A stretch of DNA of 13,041 bases from Candidatus Saccharimonadia bacterium. GTDB lineage: Bacteria; Patescibacteriota; Saccharimonadia; Saccharimonadales; UBA4665. A program made the position numbers and the translations under genes. The first letter of the stretch is position 1. The number at the start of each line of letters is the position of its first letter. The stretch spans positions 1 through 13,041 of the forward strand of contig JALQUD010000019.1 of the NCBI GenBank assembly GCA_023268595.1, in the 5' to 3' direction. Positions 1-6,193 of this stretch are shown here, piece by piece. Under the pieces are notes generated by a model. That model saw only the letters and a list, made by a program, of their open reading frames with translations, had not been told where the DNA came from and searched no databases.

Positions 1-229
1 TGTCAGCCAGCTCGGCCGACACCGGCTGCTTGGTGCCTGCCTGGCGGTTGAACTGGGACAGCTCGCTATCCGGCAGAAAGCGGCTACAGCGCTTCTCGAA
101 ATACAGTATCTCCAGCCATAACGTACGCATCAGATCTTCGACACCGGCCTGATCGTCTTCATCCATGACGAGTGCCAACTGCACCCTGCAACCAAGCGCA
201 CGACGTTCCTGGTACGTCGTGCGCATCAT
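1..229 (-). CDS. apbE: FAD:protein FMN transferase (ApbE), N-terminal part, cut by window edge
   Basis: This partial gene shows the first 76 residues of an ApbE-family protein. ApbE moves FMN from FAD onto a Thr/Ser of flavoprotein targets, forming a covalent phosphoester bond. Seen: an opening strand (ALGCRVQLALV, residues 11-21) like the usual 'GT.v.i.l' start, then a helix with EKRCSRF (45-51) and SELSQFN (55-61), matching the family's 'ie..~SrF.p.SelsrlN' segment, then PVSAELAD (69-76), matching 'v.vs.el..'. The catalytic half lies outside the window. The start ATG (227-229) overlaps the TGA of the upstream reductase gene as ATGA, so translation is probably coupled; a second in-frame ATG follows directly. 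No signal peptide or lipobox precedes the conserved core, unlike many exported ApbE proteins, so a cytosolic enzyme is likely. Family assignment is fairly sure. Confidence 0.82.
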   Translation of the reverse strand, partial: MMRTTYQERRALGCRVQLALVMDEDDQAGVEDLMRTLWLEILYFEKRCSRFLPDSELSQFNRQAGTKQPVSAELAD

Positions 230-1764
230 GTACCCCCGCTGGATGGCGGAGGAGTGGGTGGGGGCGTCGGCGGAGGAGTTGGCGGTGGCGTCGGTGGCGG
301 GGGCGGAGGTGGTGGCGGAGGCGGGGGTGCCGGTTGGGTAACATTGATGGTGACCGATTGCGTCCCACCGCTTCCGGCCGGGTTTGAGCATGTCAATGAG
401 TACGTGGTAGTCGTGGCGGGCGCGACGCTGTATGTGCCGGAAGTCCCTTTCGCCCCGCTCCAACCGCCGGACGCACTACAGCTGACCGGCGCGGTGGCGC
501 TGTTGGTAATCGCCCACGAAAGCGTGGCCGTACCGCCACGGGTAATCGTCGTGGCATTGCTGCGCAGATAAAACGTCGGCTTGACCGGCGGCGCCGATGG
601 CGGTGGTGGCGGAGGGGGTGGTGGCGGAGGCGCTACCGGGCTCGGAGTCGGGCTTGGCGATGGTTTTGCCGTCGGCGTAGCCGCCGGGCTTGGTGACGGG
701 CTACTGGTGGAGCCGCCATTGTCCGACGGTTGTTGTACTTCACCGGCATTAGTACCTCCGGAAACAGTCGCACCACCACCGGCAGAAGTGCCACCGGTGG
801 TGGTGCCACCGTTCTGAAGATTGGTTATCTGTTGGTTAAGATCGCTCTGACGACCGTTGCCACCTTGCGAGGTAGACGTGCCAGCAGAAGAGGTGCCACT
901 GCCCGCGTCAGCGGCCTGGTTCTTAGCTTCCAGGGCTTTGATGTCCTGGTTGAACACCACTGCCGATCCGATCAGCAAACTAAGCGCTGATAATAAGTAG
1001 ACCTGGCTCGGCCGTCCGAGTAGCACACCGGTCTGCGGAACGTTCTGAGAGAACACCTCAGTGACTATACGGCGCTTTGGCACCTGCCGCTTGGTCAGCC
1101 CCTGGGTGAGCGATTCCATGAACGGCGGCGGACCACACAGGAAGAACGTACGACCACGGTAATAATTCCCCAGAATGGAATCAAGGACCTCTGGAGTCAG
1201 ACGCCCCTGGATGACCGGAAAACCATAAAACCGGTCGACCGGACCATCACTGATGGCGAAGACTATATGCACGAACGGGTTGGTACGGGCCAGGTTCATC
1301 AGCTCATCAGCGAATGGCACGTCGACTTGATCACGGTTGCTATACACCAGCACCATATCGGTCGGCACACGGGCCTCCGTGGAAGCCCGAATCATACTCA
1401 TGAACGGCGTGATACCGATACCGCCAGCTAGAAAGACATTGGCCCGGTCGCGCAGCGGATTCATGACGAACCCGCCGAACGGGCCTTCGACCTTGACCGT
1501 GTCACCGATCTTCAGGTGCTTGGCAGCAGTGGTCGTAAAGTCACCTTTCACTTTCAATCCGAGTTGCAACCAGCCCAGATCAAGCGGTGAGCTGGTCACC
1601 GAGAAACAGCGCGTCGGAGTCGGACCGTTGTGGTTGAAGCTCAGCGCCACGTACTGGCCGGGCTTGTACGGCATGATGCGGCGCCGGTTCTTAGCATAGA
1701 GCGTCAACGCCAAGGTGGTGGCGGTGATCAGGCGTACGTCAGTTACCCGGTATTCGTATTGCAT
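226..1764 (-). CDS. Membrane-anchored FAD/NAD(P)-binding reductase with extracellular proline-rich and Ig-like tail
   Basis: This 512-residue protein is a fusion. Residues 1-240 form a ferredoxin-NADP reductase-type module: FAD-binding RCFS (52-55), NAD(P)-binding GGIGITP (114-120) and the C-terminal LCGPPPFM (209-216). No 2Fe-2S domain is present. A single hydrophobic segment (about 255-271) after a basic stretch (KRQVPKRR, 225-232) should place the reductase in the cytoplasm and the rest outside. The outer part has a Ser/Thr/Gly-rich linker (285-345), a Pro-Ser-Thr stretch, a run of about twelve prolines (near 380-390), an Ig-like domain (about 395-475) with two Cys in a 'SCSASGGWSG...YSLTCS' pattern, and a second poly-Pro run ending in four TPPP units. 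It starts 2 nt after the upstream stop with no Shine-Dalgarno and overlaps apbE by 4 nt. It probably passes NAD(P)H electrons to a membrane or flavinylated partner; the acceptor is not visible. Confidence 0.85.
   Translation of the reverse strand: MQYEYRVTDVRLITATTLALTLYAKNRRRIMPYKPGQYVALSFNHNGPTPTRCFSVTSSPLDLGWLQLGLKVKGDFTTTAAKHLKIGDTVKVEGPFGGFVMNPLRDRANVFLAGGIGITPFMSMIRASTEARVPTDMVLVYSNRDQVDVPFADELMNLARTNPFVHIVFAISDGPVDRFYGFPVIQGRLTPEVLDSILGNYYRGRTFFLCGPPPFMESLTQGLTKRQVPKRRIVTEVFSQNVPQTGVLLGRPSQVYLLSALSLLIGSAVVFNQDIKALEAKNQAADAGSGTSSAGTSTSQGGNGRQSDLNQQITNLQNGGTTTGGTSAGGGATVSGGTNAGEVQQPSDNGGSTSSPSPSPAATPTAKPSPSPTPSPVAPPPPPPPPPPPSAPPVKPTFYLRSNATTITRGGTATLSWAITNSATAPVSCSASGGWSGAKGTSGTYSVAPATTTTYSLTCSNPAGSGGTQSVTINVTQPAPPPPPPPPPPPPTPPPTPPPTPPPTPPPSSGGT
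241..332 (-). repeat. Low-complexity TPPP / poly-Pro coding repeat
   Basis: This GC-rich tract encodes about twelve consecutive prolines followed by TPPP units (12-nt periodicity) at the end of the reductase-like surface protein. It is coding, not an independent element. Such proline runs stall ribosomes unless EF-P is present, and the repeat is prone to slippage and length variation. A second poly-Pro tract of the same gene lies at about 596-634. Confidence 0.8.
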
Positions 1765-1766
1765 GC

Positions 1767-2186
1767 TTATGTCTGGATCGATCCTACGAAGAAGCCGTTC
1801 GGATTATGGCGTTTGATTGCCTGAAAACCGATAGCGAGGCCGATTGATACTACCACTAATAATACGACAAATATGATGATTCCGCGCCTGTGATTTTTTA
1901 CCTTATAGCGGTTCTGTGGTTGGAAATACGGGTCATCGTAAAGCGACCCGCCCATCATCTCGGCAGGCGTACGGGGAGCTTCCTGAGCCTGACCGCCGCC
2001 ACCTCCCGGCATGAACGACTGGTCGGATATGAACTGACGGCGGAAACCCAGCCGCGGATCATGCGCGGCCGTAGCCGGCCTGCGCGCCGGCACACCCGGC
2101 GCCGGTGACGACCCTGCGGGTCCGGGTATTCTGGGCTGTCCGGGCTGTCCCGATGGTGATTGGTCATGTCCTGTTTGCGGATTCAT
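1767..2186 (-). CDS. Small single-pass membrane protein, function unknown
   Basis: I do not recognise a family for this 139-residue protein. Residues 1-90 are Pro/Gly/Gln-rich and probably disordered, including a GGGGG run at 61-65. A basic stretch (about 94-101, YKVKNHRR) precedes one strong hydrophobic helix (about 103-123), leaving a short 16-residue tail. By the positive-inside rule the disordered N-terminal part should be cytoplasmic. It lies 9 nt after ftsK and 2 nt before the reductase gene, so it belongs to the same transcript and could be a partner of either. No Shine-Dalgarno is visible before the ATG. The frame is supported by clean operon packing and a coherent membrane topology; the function is open. 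Confidence 0.72.
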   Translation of the reverse strand: MNPQTGHDQSPSGQPGQPRIPGPAGSSPAPGVPARRPATAAHDPRLGFRRQFISDQSFMPGGGGGQAQEAPRTPAEMMGGSLYDDPYFQPQNRYKVKNHRRGIIIFVVLLVVVSIGLAIGFQAIKRHNPNGFFVGSIQT

Positions 2187-2195
2187 AGCATACGT

Positions 2196-4481
2196 TTACT
2201 GGATGAGTGTAGGTCTTTGCGGCGGCTGCGGATCGTCACTGCCGTCTGCTGCGGCACCGCCACCAAAGACTTCATCGACACTCCGGACCAGCACCTCGCG
2301 TGGACGGTTGCCATCGGCCGCACCGATGATGCCCTGCTCTTCCATCTCTTCTATCAGGCGGGCAGCCCGGCCATAGCCGATACGCAGTCGACGCTGCAGC
2401 AGACTGGTGCTCGCCTTGCGTCCTTCGATGACGACACGGACAGCATCGCGCAGCATATCCTCGTCGGCACTGCCGCCATCGCCGGAATCAGCCACCGTAC
2501 TTCCCTTGCCGCCGATCTGGACCGGCTGGCTGATGATCTCATCGTTATATTCAGGCGCCCGTTGTGTCTGGATGAACTCGGTAACCTTGGCGGTCTCCTC
2601 GTCGTCGATGAAGGCTGCCTGGACACGCTTCGGCTTAGCCATGTCGGACGTGTAGAGCAACATGTCACCACGTCCAAGCAACTTTTCGGCACCCATCTGG
2701 TCGATGATGGTCCGCGAGTCCACCTGGCTGGCTACCGTGAAGGCGATGCGGGCCGGCACGTTAGCCTTGATAAGGCCGGTAATGACGTCGACACTCGGCC
2801 GCTGTGTGGCAAGGATCAGGTGTATACCGGCGGCGCGGGCCTTCTGGGCTATGCGCACGATCAACGCCTCGACGTCACGGGCTGCCATCATCATCAGGTC
2901 GGCCAACTCGTCGATGACGATCACCACATAGGGCATGCCCTCTTCTTTCTTGAGGTTGTTGTACTCACCGATGTTGCGCTTGCCGACTTCAGCCATGGTC
3001 TTAAGGCGGCGCTCCATCTCTGCCACCGCCCACTTAAGGGCGCTGATGCACTTCTCCGGCTCGGTAATTACCGGCGTCAGCAGATGCGGCAGATTATTAT
3101 ACGGTGTCAGCTCGACCTGCTTGGGGTCAACCAGAATCAGCTTAAGGTCAGACGGACCGCTGCGGTACAGCATGCTGGTCAGGATGTCGTTGATCATGAC
3201 CGACTTACCCGAACCGGTCTGACCGGCTACCAGCAAGTGCGGCATCTTAGCCAGGTCGGCCACGATCGGCTGGCCGGCGATATCACGGCCCAGTGCAAAA
3301 CCGAGCGGGCTCTTAAGGTCATTCCACTCTTTGGACTGTAAGATAGAGCTCAAACGCACCGTAGCCGCTTTGCGGTTCGGCACTTCGATACCAACCGCCC
3401 GCTTGCCCGGAATCGGTGCTTCGATACGGATAGATGTCGCCGCCAGGTCAAGCGCCAGGTTGTTCTCGAGCGCGGTGATCTTGGTCAGCTTGACGCCCGT
3501 AGGAGGACGTAACGTGTACTGCGTGACGGTCGGGCCGACGTTCGCCCCTTCCATCTCGACCTCGATATTGAAGTTAGCGAAAGTGTCTTTGATCGCCTGG
3601 GCGTTGCCATTGACGTCGCCGGCATCGGCTTTATCCTGTTTTTGGCTCAACAGATTAACCGGCGGGAACTGCCAGTTCGGATCGCTGGCAGCCGTCAGGG
3701 CGGTAGCCGGAGCGGCCGGCAGGTTCGGCAGCTGCGGAGCTTCCTCGTAGCTCTGTCCCCTCATGGAGTTCTTGAGACCGAAGCCGCGTGACTCGCGCTT
3801 CTTCTCTTCGGCCGGAGCCGGCTCATCTTTGTGCTCTTCAACGGGTACGCCGGCATTCAACTTGAAGCCGGCTCGTCCTGCAGCAGCCTGCCGCTCGGCG
3901 GCACGGGATTTGAGCGTGCCAAGATCCGTATCCTTATCCTTCTCCGGCATACTGAACAGTTCACCGATCCGTAACAAGACCCTCGGCGAAATGGCAAAGG
4001 TAAAGAACACCGCGATCACCGTCAGGACGAAGAACACCAGTGACGCTGGCACCTTATCAAGCGCGTTGAGCATCATGCTGCCGAACAGGCTGCCGGCGGC
4101 ACCACCCTTGTCACTGGCAAAGTTCGAGGTCTCAGTCATCTTGCTGGCAGTAGTCGTGAACATGAACGAGGCGCTGAACAGGATGATCATGACCACACCG
4201 GTCATCTTGCCAAGCGGTATACGCCGGTCTTCACTGGTGAATTTGTATACGCCCCAATATATGAATGCGAACGGTACCAGATAGCCGGCCACGCCGAACA
4301 CCGTCCAAGCCGCGTTGAACAACGAGATAGGCAGACTGCCGCCAGTATTGAATCCTCCGAGTAATACGAACAGGCCGACGATACAGAGCATGATGGCTCC
4401 GACATACGACCAGAACGGGGAACGTTGCTTGGGTGCGGGGGCGGCTTTCTTGGCCGCCTTCTTTTTTGCTTTTGCTGCCAT
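2196..4481 (-). CDS. ftsK: DNA translocase FtsK/SpoIIIE family
   Basis: A 761-residue septal DNA pump that moves chromosome ends out of the closing division septum, with ATP hydrolysis driving a hexameric motor. Seen: a Lys/Ala-rich N-terminus; four predicted membrane helices (about 22-42, 53-79, 93-112, 146-168); a charged linker (about 175-290), much shorter than in E. coli; the alpha/beta motor with Walker A GQTGSGKS (420-427), a VDPKQVELTPY segment (451-461), Walker B VIVIDELADL (520-529) and the LATQRPS motif (557-563); and a C-terminal winged-helix gamma domain (about 674-735, 'LLQRRLRIGYGRAARLIEEME'-like, without the full run quoted) that reads polar DNA motifs and contacts the recombinase. 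Length fits the compact Firmicutes/CPR form. It heads the operon ending in apbE. The start ATG has no Shine-Dalgarno but a promoter sits just upstream. Confidence 0.96.
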   Translation of the reverse strand: MAAKAKKKAAKKAAPAPKQRSPFWSYVGAIMLCIVGLFVLLGGFNTGGSLPISLFNAAWTVFGVAGYLVPFAFIYWGVYKFTSEDRRIPLGKMTGVVMIILFSASFMFTTTASKMTETSNFASDKGGAAGSLFGSMMLNALDKVPASLVFFVLTVIAVFFTFAISPRVLLRIGELFSMPEKDKDTDLGTLKSRAAERQAAAGRAGFKLNAGVPVEEHKDEPAPAEEKKRESRGFGLKNSMRGQSYEEAPQLPNLPAAPATALTAASDPNWQFPPVNLLSQKQDKADAGDVNGNAQAIKDTFANFNIEVEMEGANVGPTVTQYTLRPPTGVKLTKITALENNLALDLAATSIRIEAPIPGKRAVGIEVPNRKAATVRLSSILQSKEWNDLKSPLGFALGRDIAGQPIVADLAKMPHLLVAGQTGSGKSVMINDILTSMLYRSGPSDLKLILVDPKQVELTPYNNLPHLLTPVITEPEKCISALKWAVAEMERRLKTMAEVGKRNIGEYNNLKKEEGMPYVVIVIDELADLMMMAARDVEALIVRIAQKARAAGIHLILATQRPSVDVITGLIKANVPARIAFTVASQVDSRTIIDQMGAEKLLGRGDMLLYTSDMAKPKRVQAAFIDDEETAKVTEFIQTQRAPEYNDEIISQPVQIGGKGSTVADSGDGGSADEDMLRDAVRVVIEGRKASTSLLQRRLRIGYGRAARLIEEMEEQGIIGAADGNRPREVLVRSVDEVFGGGAAADGSDDPQPPQRPTLIQ

Positions 4482-4491
4482 GATTATTGGT

Positions 4492-4520
4492 ATTCTAACA
4501 GGTTATGGCTATTATTTCAC
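4492..4520 (-). promoter_or_regulatory. Candidate ftsK operon promoter (extended -10)
   Basis: On the minus strand a GTGAAA -35-like box (4515-4520) is followed by a 17-bp spacer and an extended -10, TGTTAGAAT (TAGAAT at 4492-4497). The expected start point, about 7 nt further on, lies only a few bases before the ftsK ATG at 4481. The mRNA would have a near-absent leader, which fits the lack of a Shine-Dalgarno. Predicted by eye only. Confidence 0.5.
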
Positions 4521-4596
4521 CATGCTTATGGCTGACTGGCGAGTAAGACCTCATCGCCATACCCATCATCCATGGCAACCATAGCCAAATAGCGCC

Positions 4597-5307
4597 CTAA
4601 TATTTCTTGCGGATAGTCGGGAGCCCCGCGCTCATTGGACTCTGCAGATTGCGCTGTTCTATTTCAATGGCATTTCGTGCTGAGTCGGCTTTTTGTTGCT
4701 GCGCGGCCTTATCTATTTTCTTTGCTGTCAGATCAGAGTGGACACGGCGCAAAATCCCACCGAGTGGATCACCATGGTTTCCGCTCTTAATAGTAACCGA
4801 TGTACGCGTATATGAAATCGTACGGCTGACTTCCATAGGCTCCTTGCCGGAAGGTTTGGCCAAAGCCGACACTGCCACCTCGTATCCTTCATTATATGAC
4901 CTTTGGGGCGTCCTGAAGGTCGTTCCCAGTTCTTGAAAAGTAACCGTGGCGTTCATGAGTTTACCGTTGAAGCCTTTCGGGCGCAACTCATCATCAAGAT
5001 GCTCGCCATAGAATTTTTGACCGTGCATCAGTCTGTCAGGTTTATACCCAGGCTGCAACAAGCTACATATGCGCTTTTCGACCTGCCTCAGTTCCCTGCC
5101 GGTTAAACCGGTCACACTATCACCTACTTTGATACTCCGGGCTTCAAGGAAGCCCGCCAAGTCATACTCGGTTCCGACTTGCTCGTGCTCCGATGTTGCA
5201 GCCTCTACTTCGCCACCCAACGACACGCGACCGATGTACTGGCGAGTTTCATCATGGTCTAGGGTGGTCGGTTCTTCTTCGGGAATCGGACTGTATTCGT
5301 GATTCAT
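4597..5307 (-). CDS. Uncharacterised soluble protein
   Basis: A 236-residue protein I do not recognise. It has no signal peptide and no membrane segment. The N-terminus (1-50) is acidic and probably disordered (EEEPTTLDHDE). Residues 55-175 look folded, with a helix around 70-85 (RELRQVEKRICSLL) and several beta-like stretches (118-150, 158-175, the latter Thr/Ser-rich: SRTISYTRTSVTI). The C-terminal part (about 186-222) is a charged Ala/Gln/Lys-rich helix that could form a coiled coil. It stops with TAG 115 nt before ftsK, which appears to have its own promoter, so it may be monocistronic. It diverges from the plus-strand gene at 5405 across an AT-rich region. The start ATG is preceded only by a weak GAAGAAAT purine stretch. 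Probably lineage-specific. Confidence 0.75.
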   Translation of the reverse strand: MNHEYSPIPEEEPTTLDHDETRQYIGRVSLGGEVEAATSEHEQVGTEYDLAGFLEARSIKVGDSVTGLTGRELRQVEKRICSLLQPGYKPDRLMHGQKFYGEHLDDELRPKGFNGKLMNATVTFQELGTTFRTPQRSYNEGYEVAVSALAKPSGKEPMEVSRTISYTRTSVTIKSGNHGDPLGGILRRVHSDLTAKKIDKAAQQQKADSARNAIEIEQRNLQSPMSAGLPTIRKKY

Positions 5308-5334
5308 TTTTTATTTCTTCAATTTGATAAACCT

Positions 5335-5363
5335 ACAATATCACATTATATTGATAAAATCAA
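5335..5363 (-). promoter_or_regulatory. Candidate promoter of the uncharacterised soluble protein gene
   Basis: Minus strand: -35 TTGATT (5358-5363), a 17-bp spacer and -10 TATTGT (5335-5340), preceded by TG as in extended -10 elements. The start point would be near 5328, giving a leader of about 20 nt. An alternative -10, TATAAT at 5345-5350, lacks a good -35. Confidence 0.4.
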
Positions 5364-5364
5364 T
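5350..5364. promoter_or_regulatory. Palindromic candidate operator between divergent promoters
   Basis: ATTGAT-AAA-ATCAAT is a perfect 6-bp inverted repeat with a 3-nt centre. It overlaps the -35 box of the leftward promoter and lies about 26 bp upstream of the rightward -10, a position from which one regulator dimer could touch both divergent promoters. The surroundings are AT-rich, so chance cannot be excluded. Confidence 0.35.
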
Positions 5365-5389
5365 GATAATAGAATAAACCTTGTTACTA

Positions 5390-5398
5390 TGCTATAAT
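5390..5398 (+). promoter_or_regulatory. Extended -10 promoter giving a leaderless transcript
   Basis: TGCTATAAT on the plus strand is a consensus extended -10 (TG at 5390-5391, TATAAT at 5393-5398). No good -35 is seen 17 bp upstream, which is tolerated by extended -10 promoters. The expected start point about 7 nt downstream falls on the GTG at 5405, so the mRNA should begin with its start codon. Confidence 0.6.
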
Positions 5399-5404
5399 AC
5401 TTTT

Positions 5405-6169
5405 GTGATAAATAAGCAAATCAACCGTATAAGCGGGACACTTACCCTACCACGCGGAATTGCCACATTGGCCGCCATCATCGCCCTCATCTTCATTTAC
5501 TTGCTTTTCCGTGAAGTAAATCGGCCAGATGCCGTCGGAGGATACCCCGTCCACCATGACATTACCGCTACCATCTTCTGGATCGGTGAGCCGGCCGATA
5601 GCAGCAACGACAACATATCAAACGTACCGACGGCCTGGGAGACCAACGCCAAAGCGCAGTTCGGCGGCGCCGACGGACCAAGCAGCCGGGATGGTAATCC
5701 ATCCGATGTGCCGCGTAACGCCAATGGCATCGTCACCTCGTTCCGGCCGCTCGAAAACCCGTACTACTTCGCGTTGCCCGCCGCCGAGTACGGCGACAAC
5801 GGCATCATAAAGGGCGCCCGTGAAAAGTCACCATGGCACGAACAATCCGTCGGCGACGACCGCTCGCTATTCAAAGGACGCTGGGTCCGCATAACCTCAC
5901 AGGGCAAGACCGTCTATGCCCAGTGGCTGGACGTCGGCCCGAACGTCGAGGATGACTACGATTACGTCTTTGGCGATGGCAAGCAGAAGCCCAAGAACAC
6001 GTTCGGATACAAGGCGGGCATCGACCTGTCCCCTGCCACCGCTTTCACGCTCGGTTTCAAAGACGACAAGCGCGATGTCTCCTGGCAGTTCGTCGACCCA
6101 CAGAACGTACCGGACGGCCCATGGAAGCTCTATCCGGCCATCAATAATAAGACGTACTGGTCGGACTGA
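5405..6169 (+). CDS. Membrane-anchored exported protein with a double-psi beta-barrel-like (RlpA-like) domain
   Basis: Read from GTG 5405 this is 254 residues. A short basic N-terminus is followed by a hydrophobic anchor (about 19-36), so the body is probably outside the membrane. The linker (45-110) is polar. Residues about 117-240 resemble double-psi beta-barrel domains: NPYYFALP (118-125), GRWVRITSQGKTVYAQWLDVGP (158-179, here only as a position range with key W160, Q173, W174, D176) and AGIDLSPATAFTLGF (204-218), which echoes the 'IDLS.aaa..LG' signature of RlpA. RlpA-type domains often bind or cleave peptidoglycan; activity here is not shown. A longer reading from TTG 5381 would begin upstream of the -10 box, so GTG is preferred. 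No Shine-Dalgarno. It converges on the chitosanase gene with 24 nt between stops. Confidence 0.78.
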   Translation: MINKQINRISGTLTLPRGIATLAAIIALIFIYLLFREVNRPDAVGGYPVHHDITATIFWIGEPADSSNDNISNVPTAWETNAKAQFGGADGPSSRDGNPSDVPRNANGIVTSFRPLENPYYFALPAAEYGDNGIIKGAREKSPWHEQSVGDDRSLFKGRWVRITSQGKTVYAQWLDVGPNVEDDYDYVFGDGKQKPKNTFGYKAGIDLSPATAFTLGFKDDKRDVSWQFVDPQNVPDGPWKLYPAINNKTYWSD

Positions 6170-6193
6170 CCGACGGCTTGCAGCCTGTCGCGC

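Noticed and set aside
2160..3341. 393-codon plus-strand ORF opposite ftsK
   Set aside because: It is the antisense shadow of strongly conserved ftsK motor and gamma-domain sequence; its composition and lack of known motifs fit a shadow frame.
4503..4533. Direct repeat TTATGGCT (4503-4510 and 4526-4533) flanking the ftsK -35 box
   Set aside because: Two 8-bp copies 23 bp apart are weak evidence for an operator; one or both may be chance.
6160..6174. Hairpin GTCGG-ACTGA-CCGAC across the stop of the plus-strand gene, as a terminator
   Set aside because: The stem is only 5 bp and no T tract follows on either strand.
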